From: Stenotrophomonas maltophilia
GTDB taxonomy: Bacteria; Pseudomonadota; Gammaproteobacteria; Xanthomonadales; Xanthomonadaceae
Assembly: GCF_004684085.1 (NCBI RefSeq)
Contig: NZ_SRHZ01000046.1
Coordinates: 62,001 to 126,000, forward strand
Direction: 5' to 3'
Length of the DNA: 64,000 bases
Below, piece by piece: positions 14,972 through 26,023 of this stretch. Both the position numbers and the translations under genes were made by a program. How positions within the stretch are numbered: the first letter of the stretch is position 1; every line of letters starts with the position of its first letter. Under the pieces are notes generated by a model, which ran no database searches, was not told the origin of the DNA, and saw only the letters and a list, made by a program, of their open reading frames with translations.

Positions 14972-15033
14972 GACCACCACCCGCAGCATGCCGTGAAGAT
15001 AGGTGGCGAAACGCGAGAGTTGAGCGCGGCGCA

Positions 15034-15291
15034 CTACTCCAAGTTTGGCCTGTTCAAATAGTCGATCAGCCGCTCAAGCGTGTGCCCGTACGCGGAGGGC
15101 TCCGACTCGGCATCGAAGCCCTTTTCGCACAATTCGGCCGCAATCACTTCGATGATCACTTTGCGGTCGTCCGACGTAACGTGACCACCTGCCAATCGCT
15201 CTGCAAGCAGAGGTGCGGCATGTCGAGCGGCAAGAACCCTCTCGGCCAAGGACAACATCTGTTGTTCGTTTTTCGCAGAACGCCTAGTCAT
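15034..15291 (-). CDS. Small helical hypothetical protein, 85 aa
   Basis: An 85-residue charged protein beginning MTRRSAKNEQQMLSLAERVL, predicted almost all helical with one break (GGHVTSDDRK). No family recognised. Codon use is regular and no overlapping frame is better. It is isolated, with the LysR regulator ending 141 bp further right on the same strand. Confidence 0.5.
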   Translation of the reverse strand: MTRRSAKNEQQMLSLAERVLAARHAAPLLAERLAGGHVTSDDRKVIIEVIAAELCEKGFDAESEPSAYGHTLERLIDYLNRPNLE

Positions 15292-15432
15292 CGAACCCCC
15301 GCCGCGTTTGTTGCCCAGGTGGTGATCACCTTCCCTTGGTCGTTGACGATCACCACCGCACCTTTCCTCATCATCATGACCTACTACCCATCGGCGAGAG
15401 CCACGTCGCGCGGATGCTGCAGCCGGTGCGGC

Positions 15433-16329
15433 CTACTTTGCCGCCCGCTGGCGCCCGGTCGCGGCGCTGAGCCAGGTTTGCTTGAGAAAATCCCGCAGGG
15501 CCTGGAAGCGCGGGGTGTCATACAGCGACCGGTGCGTCCACAGCCACACTTCCTTGCTCAGTGCCGGCGCATCGCGCACGCGGATCAACCCGCCCACATG
15601 CTGGGCAACCGCGCACTCTATGACGCCCAGCCCGGCGCCTGAGGTGACCCCATCGAGCACCCCAACAGAGTAGTTGCAGCGAAGCCAAGGGCGGTTTGCA
15701 CCGGGCAACGAACGCATCCAGCGCTCCACCTCAAATTCCACGCGCGGCTCATCCAGGCCCACGAATTCCAGCTCATGCCATACCTGGCTGGCAATCGCCG
15801 CCTGCCGCCGCGCAGCGTAGGCCTGATTGGCGTACAGCGCGTAATCCATCTGCCCCACGCGGTCACCACGCAGATCACCGGTGTCGGGTGGGCCATAGCG
15901 CAGCAGGGCGTCAGCCTCGCGGCGGGCCAGGTTGTAAGGCTCGCGCGAGGTGAGCACCTCCACATCCAGCGACGGGTGCTGGCGGTTCAAGCCGGGAAGC
16001 AGGGTAATCAACATGAAGCTGGCCCACTCATCGGCGTTGATGCGCACTGTGCCCACCAGCTCTCTGGGCGTATCAACCTGGCGAGCGATCTCGTCGGCGG
16101 CCTCCTCCATCTGCTCCGCCAGTGCAAACACTCGCTGCCCCAGTTCCGTGGGAACGCAGCCGGTTGAAGTGCGCTCTACCACCTTGCCTCCCAGTCGCTC
16201 CTCCAGCGCATCCAGCCGGCGCGATAGCGTGGCCGTGCTCATGCGGGCCGCCTTCGCCGCCTCGCGCAGGGTGCCGCCGCGGATCACGGCCAACAGCACG
16301 ATCAGGTTGTCCCAGGGAAAGTGTTTCAT
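15433..16329 (-). CDS. LysR-family regulator divergent from PACE efflux gene
   Basis: A 298-residue LysR-type regulator with the N-terminal winged helix (DNLIVLLAVIRGGTLREAAKAARMSTATLSRRLDALEERLG, residues about 6-46) and a C-terminal effector-binding domain. The ATG at 16329 is the usual LysR start; the frame runs 24 codons further without coding quality. It is transcribed away from the PACE gene at 16496, the arrangement known for AceR/AceI-type efflux control. A perfect palindrome (16323-16338) overlaps its start codon, which would suit autoregulation. Confidence 0.85.
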   Translation of the reverse strand: MKHFPWDNLIVLLAVIRGGTLREAAKAARMSTATLSRRLDALEERLGGKVVERTSTGCVPTELGQRVFALAEQMEEAADEIARQVDTPRELVGTVRINADEWASFMLITLLPGLNRQHPSLDVEVLTSREPYNLARREADALLRYGPPDTGDLRGDRVGQMDYALYANQAYAARRQAAIASQVWHELEFVGLDEPRVEFEVERWMRSLPGANRPWLRCNYSVGVLDGVTSGAGLGVIECAVAQHVGGLIRVRDAPALSKEVWLWTHRSLYDTPRFQALRDFLKQTWLSAATGRQRAAK

Positions 16330-16338
16330 GGATGAAAC
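16323..16338. promoter_or_regulatory. Palindrome over the LysR start codon
   Basis: GTTTCATGGATGAAAC is a perfect 16-bp palindrome containing the LysR ATG (minus strand). TTCATTTTTGAA at 16366-16377 is a second inverted repeat nearby. Both are candidate operators for the divergent LysR/efflux pair. Confidence 0.4.
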
Positions 16339-16495
16339 GGCCGCCTGCGTTATTGGGTGTTTTGATTCATTTTTGAAGCTTATATCATGGCGCCCGGGCA
16401 CATTACGAGCGTGGATCGCCGCTCTGCCCCACCCCCTCTCGATTCGCTCTTACATCCGCTCGGCACTGCCGGCGGTGAACATCAGGTGTTGCAGC

Positions 16496-16945
16496 ATGAA
16501 TTCCAAAAAGACCCTCTGGGACCGCCTCCTCCACGCCGTCCTCTTCGAAGCCATTGCCCTGTGCCTGTGCGCTCCGGTGATGTCTTACTTCCTGGGCAAA
16601 TCGCTGTTTGAAACCGGCGTGCTGACCGTCGCTCTGGCGACGTGCGCGATGCTCTGGAACATGATCTATAACGCGCTGTTCGAGCGGGTTGAGAAGAAGA
16701 TCGGGTTCAAGCGAACCGTGCCGGTGCGGATTGCGCATGCGGTGGGGTTTGAAGGCGGCCTGGTGGTGGTTGTGGTGCTGCTCGCCGCGTGGTGGCTGTC
16801 CATCTCCTACTGGGACGCGTTCCTGCTGGAGTTGGGCCTGATCGCGTTCTTCCTGCCTTACACCTATGTCTACAACCTGGTGTATGACAAGGTGAGAGAG
16901 CGGCTGCTGCAGCGGAATTTTGCGGATCGGGCAAAGCAGGCGTGA
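16496..16945 (+). CDS. PACE-family multidrug/biocide efflux transporter
   Basis: A 149-residue inner-membrane protein with four helices (about 14-33, 38-58, 82-104 and 110-130). It shows two tandem bacterial transmembrane pair units, with the family's features in the first: [16 protein letters not shown] and [25 protein letters not shown] proteins export biocides such as chlorhexidine or natural polyamines by proton exchange. The ATG follows a weak GGTGTTGCAGC. Control is probably by the divergent LysR regulator. Confidence 0.85.
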   Translation: MNSKKTLWDRLLHAVLFEAIALCLCAPVMSYFLGKSLFETGVLTVALATCAMLWNMIYNALFERVEKKIGFKRTVPVRIAHAVGFEGGLVVVVVLLAAWWLSISYWDAFLLELGLIAFFLPYTYVYNLVYDKVRERLLQRNFADRAKQA

Positions 16946-16950
16946 ATCAA

Positions 16951-17004
16951 GACCGGACTGGGACTCGCCGCTCACGCCAGTACCCGGCCGCATCCGGAGG
17001 GCGG
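16951..17004 (+). pseudogene. Relic of a second copy of the 14000-14356 gene (3' end)
   Basis: About 54 bases match the last codons of the gene ending at 14356: ACGCCAGTAC and ATCCGGAGGG are identical in both, with a few substitutions between. The reading frame and stop are lost. It is joined directly to a fragment of an unrelated gene. Confidence 0.65.
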
Positions 17005-17010
17005 CGCCGT

Positions 17011-17112
17011 CTTGCAGAGTTGATTGTCTACCCGGGTGCGCCGCACGGCCTGACCGACACCCACAAGGACAAGGTCAACCAGGATCTGCTGACGTTCCTG
17101 CAGGAAAAGTGA
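17011..17112 (+). pseudogene. C-terminal fragment of non-heme haloperoxidase-type hydrolase
   Basis: The frame reads [20 protein letters not shown] and ends in LLTFLQEK then TGA. This is the typical C-terminus of non-heme chloroperoxidase/arylesterase alpha/beta hydrolases, including the catalytic His of PGAPHGL. No upstream part of the enzyme is present, so a deletion removed about 240 residues. Confidence 0.75.
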
Positions 17113-17482
17113 GTCGCAAGGGCCCCGGCACTGCGCCGGAGCCAATCCCATACCAGAGTGTCTCTGCCCTGGCGCGTGCTCCTTCCGGGCCAGACTCAGC
17201 CCGCGGATTCGGGATGTGCAGGATTTCATCCGGGTCCAGTAGCAAGGGCTCGGAAATAGCCGCACCAGAACCTTGGCCCCTACCGGCAACCCATTATTCT
17301 TGCTTCGCATAATAAATCTGCGTTGCAGGGATGGAGGGGCACGGTGAAAATACGCGTTCGTGAAGACGATCACAGTTAATGGCGGGGAAAGTCAATACCT
17401 TCAAGCCCGCTGCAGCTTAATTAATGATAGTGCGGATGAATTCCAGCCGGACCAACAATCGGTTGTGACATGGAGGTGGGGG
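17113..17482. other. 370-bp stretch without a gene
   Basis: No supported gene. CTTCGCATAA at 17303-17312 equals one arm of the dif-like site at 6200 but has no second arm. The sequence between 17380 and 17440 is AT-richer and probably holds the promoter of the lipoprotein gene. Confidence 0.5.
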
Positions 17483-17941
17483 ATGTGCATGGTATCTGGC
17501 AGGCCTTCAGTAAAGCTTGCGGCTCTGCTTTTTTTGATGACCGCCTGCGGCGCCTCCGCGACCCCGTCGGCAAGCGCCAAGGAGTCCAGATCACTGGTGC
17601 TTGTCACGCTCCCGCCTGCGCAAAGTACGGTTGTTGCAACTGGGCTTCTCAGAGGGGTGCTGAGACCAATCAATGGCTGTGTCTACTTCGTGGCCCCGGG
17701 TGGCACGGCATATCTTGCAATATGGCCGCATGGTTACACGTTGGCCATGAAGGGAGACGCTCCCATAGGGGTGCAGGATGTGCGAACCGGCGGAATAATG
17801 GAATTCGGGATCGCCGCATCATTCGGAGGGGGGCATGGAGGCGAACTGCTCCGTTCGAGTCTTGCCGCGACCGTTCCGGCGGGCTGTACGGGCCCACTCA
17901 TGACGATTCACTTGATACGTCAGGCAAAGGAGCAGCCATGA
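17483..17941 (+). CDS. Putative lipoprotein paired with secreted protease
   Basis: A 152-residue protein with a lipoprotein signal (KLAALLFLMTAC, lipidated Cys22) and a mature beta-rich domain (PPAQSTVVATGLLRGVLRP, GGTAYLAIWPHG, GIAASFGGGHGG). The ATG at 17483 has GGAGG 7 bases upstream. Its stop overlaps the protease ATG by 4 bp, so the two are made together. No family is recognised. It may be an inhibitor, chaperone or anchoring partner of the protease. Confidence 0.65.
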   Translation: MCMVSGRPSVKLAALLFLMTACGASATPSASAKESRSLVLVTLPPAQSTVVATGLLRGVLRPINGCVYFVAPGGTAYLAIWPHGYTLAMKGDAPIGVQDVRTGGIMEFGIAASFGGGHGGELLRSSLAATVPAGCTGPLMTIHLIRQAKEQP

Positions 17942-19446
17942 TCCGTTTGCGCACGAAGATATCCACGCGCGCCCTGGCATTGTCCGCCCTCGGTGCGATC
18001 ACATTCTCCCTGCACGGCCAGCCGATGACTGGCAACCCCACGGCACACACCTACTCGCGAACCTTCAATGTATCTGAGGCCGAAGCGAAATACAGGTCGA
18101 TGAAATCGATCTCTGCGGCATCGCTGGAAGCCAGGATTCAGACATCCGAGCCGGATACGTTTGGTGGCTTGTACGTTGAGCATAAGCCAGAATTCAAGAT
18201 CGTAGTGCTGTTCACGGAGAAGCCGACAGAGACCCTGGCAAAGTACACCCAGGATCCAGTTTTTACCGGCCGAACTTCCGCTCAATCGCTCGAGATGCTC
18301 TTGGCGACCCAGGCTGAGGCGGAGGCCCAGCTTCTCGCAAAGAAGGTTGGGTTCGAGTCGGGCGTTGATATCAAGCAGTCCATTGTGACCTTTTACGTGA
18401 AGGACGAGGCGGCCGCTAGGCGCGCACTCCGGCCACTGCTGGGCGCTGTTGATTTCGTGGCGATCAAGCAAGTGAAGGGCTTTACGGTCACTACCGCGAT
18501 CTCGGGCGGCCATAAATTGACCGGCACTGCCTTCAATTGCACCACTGGCTTCAACGTCTTCGACGCAGATCGTGAGCTTGGCGTCATCACTGCGGGGCAC
18601 TGTGACAATACGCTGACCTATCAGGGAATTGCCGCGCCTCTCGTTTTCCAGGGCGAGCAGAACGTAGGCGACTACGATGTCCAGTGGCATAAAGAGCCGT
18701 CCAGAGGCCCACGCCAGGCGCAGAAGAATGAAATCACCCTGATCAATGGTCCGTCGCAGACGCTCGAAATAACCAGCACACTCCCCTCCAGTTCGATGCA
18801 TGTGGGGGATGTGATCTGCAAGAGTGGCATTCATGGCCACTACGCATGCGGGACCATTGAGGATATGAACTCAAGGTCCGATCATAATGGAGCCATAGGC
18901 AGGTACATTCGTGCGCGCAACCTTGTCCCAGGCCCTCTCAGCGTCGAAGGTGACAGCGGTGGGCCCGTCTTTTCGAACAATGCAGCCGTCGGCGTCATTC
19001 ACGGCCGGGGCGGTGAAGACACGGGGTTTGAAAACGACCTGTTCTACATGCCCATCGAGCGCGTGTCAGTCCTTGGTCTATCCATTTTGACCGAGGCGTT
19101 TAAAATTACGGGCATCGCAGATCGTACTGAGAACTACTTCAGGCCATTCTCCGTTCCGGTTGCATACAAGGGGGTTCCGAAATTCCCGATAGAGTTGACG
19201 CTGGAGCGACCCGTGTGCCCAAGTGGGCCCTGCGAACCGGCGACGGAAATGGTGCCGGACAAGGCCCCCTCCCCGCTCCACTACACATGGACCTGTTTCT
19301 ATCCCATCGTGCTCTACCCGCCCCCCGTCATCCCACCGCCGCCTCTGACCTGGAGGGAGCGGGTCACGCTGAAGGACGCATCAGGAATCACTGCAGATCC
19401 AGTTGAGTACAACCTGCACTGCAGTGGATGCCCTGATTGTCCATAG
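17938..19446 (+). CDS. Secreted chymotrypsin-fold serine protease with Pro-rich tail
   Basis: A 502-residue exported protein: signal peptide (about 1-28), a pro-region with helices (about 40-170, including [21 protein letters not shown], similar in kind to the streptogrisin/alpha-lytic pro-domain), a catalytic domain with His221 (VITAGHCD), Asp247 (GDYDVQW) and Ser340 (GDSGGPVF), and a C-terminal extension with Cys pairs and Pro runs ([13 protein letters not shown]) ending CSGCPDCP. The triad is complete, so it should be active. The family acts outside the cell after self-removal of the pro-region. The extension is unusual and may bind a surface or substrate. Confidence 0.85.
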   Translation: MIRLRTKISTRALALSALGAITFSLHGQPMTGNPTAHTYSRTFNVSEAEAKYRSMKSISAASLEARIQTSEPDTFGGLYVEHKPEFKIVVLFTEKPTETLAKYTQDPVFTGRTSAQSLEMLLATQAEAEAQLLAKKVGFESGVDIKQSIVTFYVKDEAAARRALRPLLGAVDFVAIKQVKGFTVTTAISGGHKLTGTAFNCTTGFNVFDADRELGVITAGHCDNTLTYQGIAAPLVFQGEQNVGDYDVQWHKEPSRGPRQAQKNEITLINGPSQTLEITSTLPSSSMHVGDVICKSGIHGHYACGTIEDMNSRSDHNGAIGRYIRARNLVPGPLSVEGDSGGPVFSNNAAVGVIHGRGGEDTGFENDLFYMPIERVSVLGLSILTEAFKITGIADRTENYFRPFSVPVAYKGVPKFPIELTLERPVCPSGPCEPATEMVPDKAPSPLHYTWTCFYPIVLYPPPVIPPPPLTWRERVTLKDASGITADPVEYNLHCSGCPDCP

Positions 19447-19500
19447 CCCGCAACTGTTGATGAGTGCAGCGCTGGAACCACGTGCGTGGATTCTTCGTCA

Positions 19501-19522
19501 GCCGAGCATGGCTCGGCTCTAC
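19501..19522. repeat. SMAG-type repeat between convergent genes
   Basis: GCCGAGC-ATG-GCTCGGC followed by TCTAC; on the minus strand it starts GTAGAGCC. It lies between the protease gene and the UvrA-like gene and can act as bidirectional terminator. Its TAG supplies the stop codon of the UvrA-like gene (19519-19521). Confidence 0.7.
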
Positions 19523-22167
19523 AGAGAAGCGAGCTCCCGCGCAAGGAACGGCGCCGTCCTGCTGCCCTTGGTGCGGGCGACCTGCTGCGGCGTGCCCTTC
19601 GCCACGATGGTGCCACCCGCACCACCTGCGCCCGGCCCGACATCAATCACCCAGTCCGCCTGTGCGACAGAGCGCATGTCGTGCTCGATCATCACCACCG
19701 TGTTTCCTGCTTCCACCAGCCGCTGCAGTTGCACCAGCAACCTGTCCGCGTCCGATGCATGAAGGCCGGTGGTGGGCTCATCCAGCACATACAGCGTGCG
19801 CCCGCGCTGGCTGCGCTGCAGCTCGGTCGCCAGCTTGATGCGCTGTGCCTCACCGCCTGAAAGTTCCGTGGCCGGCTGGCCCAACCGCAGGTAGCCCAGG
19901 CCGATTTCCTGCAGCAACTGCAGCGGGCGGGCAATGGCATCTTCTTCGGCGAAGAACGCGTGCGCCTGGTCGACCGTCATCTGCAGGACCTCGGCGATGT
20001 TGCGGCCGTTCCACAACACCTTCAGCGTGGCCTCGTTGTAGCGGGCACCGTGACAGGTGGGGCACGGCGCATAGACGCTGGGCATGAACAGCAATTCGAC
20101 ACTGACGAAACCCTCGCCTTCACAGGTCTCGCATCGGCCCTTGGCCACGTTGAACGAGAAGCGGCCCGCATCGAAACGACGGCGGCGCGCGTCGGGCGTT
20201 GCGGCGAACAACTTGCGCACGTGATCGAACAGGCCGGTATAGGTGGCAAGGTTGGATCGTGGCGTGCGGCCGATGGGCTTCTGGTCCACCTGCACCACGC
20301 GTTGAATGGCGTCTACGTCGCCGACCAGCTGGCCTCGCGTGGCTTCGATCACGGTCGGCCCGTCGGTGGGCGCGCTGTCGGCGCTGTCGTCTACGGTCTC
20401 GTGCCCCAGGTGCAACAGCATCAGCTCGGGCAGGGCCTGCGCCATCAGGCTGGACTTGCCCGATCCGGAAATGCCGGTCACTGCGGTCAGCAGCCCCAGC
20501 GGCACCTGCGCGTCCACGCCCTGCAGGTTGTGGCGATGAATGCCCTTCAGTTCCAGCCAGCTGGTGGCGCTGCGCTGTTGGCTGGCAGGTGCAGGCACCT
20601 GGTCGAACAGATACTGCGCCGTGCGCGACTCCTGGACCTGGCGCAGGCCGCCGGGCTCGCCACTGTAGAGAACGCGCCCGCCGTGCTCGCCCGCCTGCGG
20701 CCCCACGTCCACCAGCCACTGCGCGCGGCGCATCAGCTCCAGATCGTGTTCAACAACGAATACCGAGTTGCCGCCGTCGCGAAGCCGCTCCAGTGCGTCG
20801 TACAGCGATTGGCTGTCGGCCGGATGCAGGCCGGCCGAGGGCTCATCAAGCACGTACAGCACACCGAACAGCAACGAGCTGAGCTGGGTGGCCAGCCGCA
20901 GCCGTTGCAGTTCGCCGGCCGACAGCGTGGGCGTGGCGCGATCCAGCGAGAGATAGCCCAGGCCCAGCCCACGCAGCTGCCGCACCCGCGCCATGACTCC
21001 GTCTGCCAGCCGTTGTGCGGCCAAGCGTTTTTCCTCCGACAGGGCCGAGGTCAGTCGCACGTCGGGGGCGCCCTCGTGGGTCGCGCGGCCACTCGCTGCC
21101 CGCCAGGCGCGATCGCGGGGTGTCGCACGCCTACTGGTACGTGCGCCCTTGCTGTGTGTGCCGAAATCGCCCTGCGCGATGGGCTCCAGCAGCTCCGCCA
21201 GCTGATCCAGCGGCAGCCGCATGAACTCGCCGATATCCACACCGGCAAAGGTGACCGAAAGCGCCTCCGGTTTCAGGCGCTTTCCGTGGCAGGCCGGGCA
21301 CAGCTTGCCTTCCATGTAGCGCGAAACACGCTTGCGCATCAGCGCGCTCTGGGTGTTGGCAAAGGTGTGCAGCACGTAGCGGCGCGCGCCGGTATACGTG
21401 CCCATGTAACTGGGTTCCTGCTTCCGCTTGAGTGCGGCACGGGTTTCGGCGGGGGTGAAACCGGCATAGACCGGCACACTGGGCGCTTCCTCGGTGAACA
21501 GGATCCAGTCGCGGGCCTTCTTCGGCAGCTTCTTCCACGGCACATCGATGTCGTAGCCCAGCGTGACCAGGATGTCGCGCAGGTTCTGGCCGTGCCATGC
21601 CGGCGGCCAGGACGCGATGGCGCGCTCACGGATGCTCAGCGACGGGTCCGGGACCATCAGCGCTTCGGTCACCTCGTAGACGTGTCCCAGGCCGTGGCAG
21701 GTGCTGCAGGCGCCCTGTGGTGTGTTGGGCGAAAAGTCCTCGGCGTACAGCATGGGCTGGTGGGCCGGGTAGGCCCCTGCGCGCGAGTACATCATGCGCA
21801 CCAGGCTGGACAGCGTGGTCACGCTGCCCACCGACGAGCGTGCATTGCTGGCGCCACGCTGCTGCTGCAGGGCCACCGCTGGTGGCAGCCCGTCGATGGC
21901 ATCGACGTCGGGTACGCCCGCCTGGTCGATCAGGCGGCGCGCATACGGCGCGACGGATTCGAAGTAGCGCCGCTGCGCCTCGGCGAAGACGGTGCCGAAG
22001 GCCAACGACGACTTGCCGGAGCCCGACACACCGGAGAACACCACCAGCGCATTGCGTGGAATGGAGACGTCGACATTCTTGAGGTTGTGCTCGCGCGCAC
22101 CGCGGACCTCGATGCAGCCGCTGGCTGCGGCAGCGCATGACGACTCGCCAAAGGGGGTGTGGGACAT
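19519..22167 (-). CDS. UvrA-like excinuclease ATPase (UvrA2 type)
   Basis: An 882-residue ABC-type DNA-damage recognition protein with two ATPase halves: Walker [10 protein letters not shown] and GISGSGKSS, signatures [15 protein letters not shown] and [15 protein letters not shown], and Walker B motifs [12 protein letters not shown] and [12 protein letters not shown]. Cys pairs of the zinc modules are visible ([32 protein letters not shown]). It is shorter than housekeeping UvrA (about 940-990), as in UvrA2 paralogues, which lack the UvrB-binding domain and are linked to drug or damage tolerance. The ATG at 22167 starts the conserved region ([17 protein letters not shown]). Confidence 0.9.
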   Translation of the reverse strand: MSHTPFGESSCAAAASGCIEVRGAREHNLKNVDVSIPRNALVVFSGVSGSGKSSLAFGTVFAEAQRRYFESVAPYARRLIDQAGVPDVDAIDGLPPAVALQQQRGASNARSSVGSVTTLSSLVRMMYSRAGAYPAHQPMLYAEDFSPNTPQGACSTCHGLGHVYEVTEALMVPDPSLSIRERAIASWPPAWHGQNLRDILVTLGYDIDVPWKKLPKKARDWILFTEEAPSVPVYAGFTPAETRAALKRKQEPSYMGTYTGARRYVLHTFANTQSALMRKRVSRYMEGKLCPACHGKRLKPEALSVTFAGVDIGEFMRLPLDQLAELLEPIAQGDFGTHSKGARTSRRATPRDRAWRAASGRATHEGAPDVRLTSALSEEKRLAAQRLADGVMARVRQLRGLGLGYLSLDRATPTLSAGELQRLRLATQLSSLLFGVLYVLDEPSAGLHPADSQSLYDALERLRDGGNSVFVVEHDLELMRRAQWLVDVGPQAGEHGGRVLYSGEPGGLRQVQESRTAQYLFDQVPAPASQQRSATSWLELKGIHRHNLQGVDAQVPLGLLTAVTGISGSGKSSLMAQALPELMLLHLGHETVDDSADSAPTDGPTVIEATRGQLVGDVDAIQRVVQVDQKPIGRTPRSNLATYTGLFDHVRKLFAATPDARRRRFDAGRFSFNVAKGRCETCEGEGFVSVELLFMPSVYAPCPTCHGARYNEATLKVLWNGRNIAEVLQMTVDQAHAFFAEEDAIARPLQLLQEIGLGYLRLGQPATELSGGEAQRIKLATELQRSQRGRTLYVLDEPTTGLHASDADRLLVQLQRLVEAGNTVVMIEHDMRSVAQADWVIDVGPGAGGAGGTIVAKGTPQQVARTKGSRTAPFLARELASL

Positions 22168-22288
22168 CTTCGCGATCCTGCGGGCAGTGAGTGGCGCGCG
22201 GCAAAGCGCATCCGGTGACATATTCTCGCCGCTGCAGGGTGAATGTGGTGAGGGGGCACGCAGTCCCGTCCTGCGCCTCAGCGCTTGC

Positions 22289-23888
<1,600 letters not shown>

Positions 23889-23933
23889 GGCGCCAATCTA
23901 CGCCCCCAAAACACATTCTTGCAGAGGCATAAT

Positions 23934-23952
23934 CGGATATCGCTTATATCCG
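23934..23952. promoter_or_regulatory. Candidate LysR operator
   Basis: CGGATAT-CGCTT-ATATCCG is a perfect 7-bp inverted repeat with 5-bp spacer, in the divergent promoter between the flavodoxin-like gene and the LysR gene. The related half-site CCGGATATC occurs at 27189-27197, upstream of the hydrolase operon, which suggests the same regulator controls both. Confidence 0.5.
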
Positions 23953-23962
23953 GTGCGCATCA

Positions 23963-24856
23963 ATGAGCGTCGAGAATTGCGATCAGCTGGCCATGTTCGC
24001 CCTGGTGGCCCGGGAGCGCAGCTTTACCCGGGCAGCTGCGCAGCTGGGGATGTCCCAGCCCGCCCTGAGTCGATCGATGCGCCAGCTCGAAGAGCGCCTT
24101 GGCGTGCGCCTGCTTGCCCGGACCACCCGCAGCGTTTCGCCGACCGAGGCTGGAGAGCAGCTGCTGCGGGTGATTGCACCGCGCTTCGAGGAGATCGACA
24201 GCGAGCTTGCCCAGCTCAATGCATACCGTGACAAGCCCGCCGGGCGCCTTCGCATCACCGCAGGTGAACACGCTGCGCTGACCGTGATGCAACCGGTGCT
24301 GGGCAGGCTGCTGCCGGCCAACCCCGACCTGAACATCGAGGTGATCGTCGACTACGGGTTGACCGACATCGTGGCCGAGGGCTTCGACGCTGGCATCCGC
24401 ATGGGCGAGCAGGTGGCCAAGGACATGATTGCCGTGCGCGTTGGGCCGGACCTGCGCATGGCCGTGGTCGGATCGCCCGCCTACTTCCGGCAGCATCCAA
24501 AGCCGAAATCACCGCACGACCTCACCCGGCACAACTGCATCACCATCCGCCTGCCGACCCTCGGTGGCATCTTCGCGTGGGAGTTCGAGAAGAAGGGCCA
24601 GGAGCTGAAGGTACGGGTGGAAGGCCAGCTGGTGTTCAACAACATCGCCCTGCGGCTGGGTGCTGCGCTGGAGGGGTTGGGGCTGGCCTACATGCCCGAG
24701 GATCTGGTGCGGCCTCACGTGCAGGCAGGCACCCTGGTTCACGTGCTGCAGGACTGGTGTCCCTCCTTCCCCGGCTATCACCTGTACTACCCCAGCCGCA
24801 GGCAGTCATCGCCTGCGTTCACCGTGCTGCGTGATGCGTTGCGTTATCGGGGGTGA
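23963..24856 (+). CDS. LysR-family regulator
   Basis: A 297-residue LysR regulator. Its helix-turn-helix spans about residues 6-45 (ARERSFTRAAAQLGMSQPALSRSMRQLEERLG). The effector domain follows with the PGRLRIT linker that marks the CrgA-like group regulating redox enzymes. It faces the flavodoxin/aldo-keto reductase operon on its left and is followed by the convergent cupin/decarboxylase gene. An inverted repeat 10 bp before its ATG is the probable operator. Confidence 0.9.
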   Translation: MSVENCDQLAMFALVARERSFTRAAAQLGMSQPALSRSMRQLEERLGVRLLARTTRSVSPTEAGEQLLRVIAPRFEEIDSELAQLNAYRDKPAGRLRITAGEHAALTVMQPVLGRLLPANPDLNIEVIVDYGLTDIVAEGFDAGIRMGEQVAKDMIAVRVGPDLRMAVVGSPAYFRQHPKPKSPHDLTRHNCITIRLPTLGGIFAWEFEKKGQELKVRVEGQLVFNNIALRLGAALEGLGLAYMPEDLVRPHVQAGTLVHVLQDWCPSFPGYHLYYPSRRQSSPAFTVLRDALRYRG

Positions 24857-24868
24857 GCAACGGCATGG

Positions 24869-26023
24869 TCAGGGCACAGGTTCCGGGGTCTGTTCCAGTG
24901 CCTGTACTGCGCGCGCAGACGCGGCCGCATAGCCGCTATGGGCCAGCAGCCGGGCCAGGTGCTCCAACTGCGCGCGGCTGAGGCCTACGCGTTGGCTTGC
25001 CGCCATGTGCGAGCGCAGTTGCGCCTCCACCCCAGGCATGACGGCCAACGCGCCAACCGTTGCCAGTTCACGGCTCTGCCAGTCCAGGTTGTCGCGCTCG
25101 AAGATGTCACCGAACAGGTGCGTCTGCAGGTACTGATTGATGATGGGAGCGAAGTCCATGATCGGCCCCGTCACCGGGGCGCCGGAGATCCGGGTCTGGT
25201 TGGCGGTGCCCACGGCGCGCAATGCATCACCCACGGGGATGTTTTCGCTCGGTGGCTGTCCAGCTGCTGTAGTGATGCCCTTCGTCTCACGTTCGCGCAC
25301 CACGCTCATCAGTTCGCCCAGGGCATTGAGGCTCTTGGGGAACCCCGCGTAGGCATACAGCTGCACGAGCACTTCCTTTGCTTCGCTCACGGTCAGGCCG
25401 GCATCCAGGCCTCGGCCCAACGCGGCGTTGAGCTGAGGCAGGTCACTGCTGGCCGCTGCGGCCGCAATGAGCGGGATCGCCTGCTGCCTGGGCGATAGCG
25501 GTCCCGCAACGGGGGCGCCAATGCTTGCTGACGCCTCGCGATACTGATCTTCGCTGACCTGCTCCAGCCAGGCCACCGACTTTCCGTCTGCCACACCGGT
25601 TACCGCCAGGTGGGTCATCGCGCTGTTCGGCGCAGCACCGTGCCAATGCTTGACGCCGGCTGGGCAGACCACCACATCCCCTGCATGTATCTGCTGCACC
25701 GGCTTGCCCCATTCCTGGGTCAGTCCAACACCAGAGGTCACCACCAATCGCTGCCCGGCGGGATGGGTATGCCACGCCGAACGCGCACCCGGCTCGAAGC
25801 TGACGTAGGCGGAAGAGACAGGCACCGCCTTGTCCGCTGGAAACAGTGGATCCACACGCACCTTGCCGATGAAGGTCTCGGCCGGGCCAGAAACGGACGA
25901 CTGCGTGCCCGCTCGGGTGATCTGCTGCATGGGTGTTTCTCCCGCACCCGCAAACGGCGCCGCCACACTCAATGCGGCGCCCAGCAGCGCAGTCTGCGCG
26001 GGTGATTTACGAGGCGTGGTCAT
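24869..26023 (-). CDS. Carboxymuconolactone-decarboxylase-like/cupin fusion, exported
   Basis: A 384-residue protein: signal-like N-terminus (about 1-27), a cupin barrel (about 60-150, with FEPGARSAWHTHPAGQRLVV and GVKHWHG metal-binding His), then two carboxymuconolactone-decarboxylase-like helical domains (about 175-260 and 290-375, with LDAGLTVSEAKEVLVQLYAYAGFP). Such fusions are linked to aromatic or lactone chemistry and peroxide defence in this regulon type. It overlaps the upstream hydrolase gene by 4 bp (ATGA), so the pair is co-translated. Confidence 0.85.
   Translation of the reverse strand: MTTPRKSPAQTALLGAALSVAAPFAGAGETPMQQITRAGTQSSVSGPAETFIGKVRVDPLFPADKAVPVSSAYVSFEPGARSAWHTHPAGQRLVVTSGVGLTQEWGKPVQQIHAGDVVVCPAGVKHWHGAAPNSAMTHLAVTGVADGKSVAWLEQVSEDQYREASASIGAPVAGPLSPRQQAIPLIAAAAASSDLPQLNAALGRGLDAGLTVSEAKEVLVQLYAYAGFPKSLNALGELMSVVRERETKGITTAAGQPPSENIPVGDALRAVGTANQTRISGAPVTGPIMDFAPIINQYLQTHLFGDIFERDNLDWQSRELATVGALAVMPGVEAQLRSHMAASQRVGLSRAQLEHLARLLAHSGYAAASARAVQALEQTPEPVP

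Noticed and set aside
17303..17328. Third dif-like site
   Set aside because: Only one arm (CTTCGCATAA) is present; the following sequence does not match a XerD arm.
19960..22140. 726-codon frame antisense to the UvrA-like gene
   Set aside because: Shadow of high-GC codon use; the opposite strand carries all ATPase motifs.
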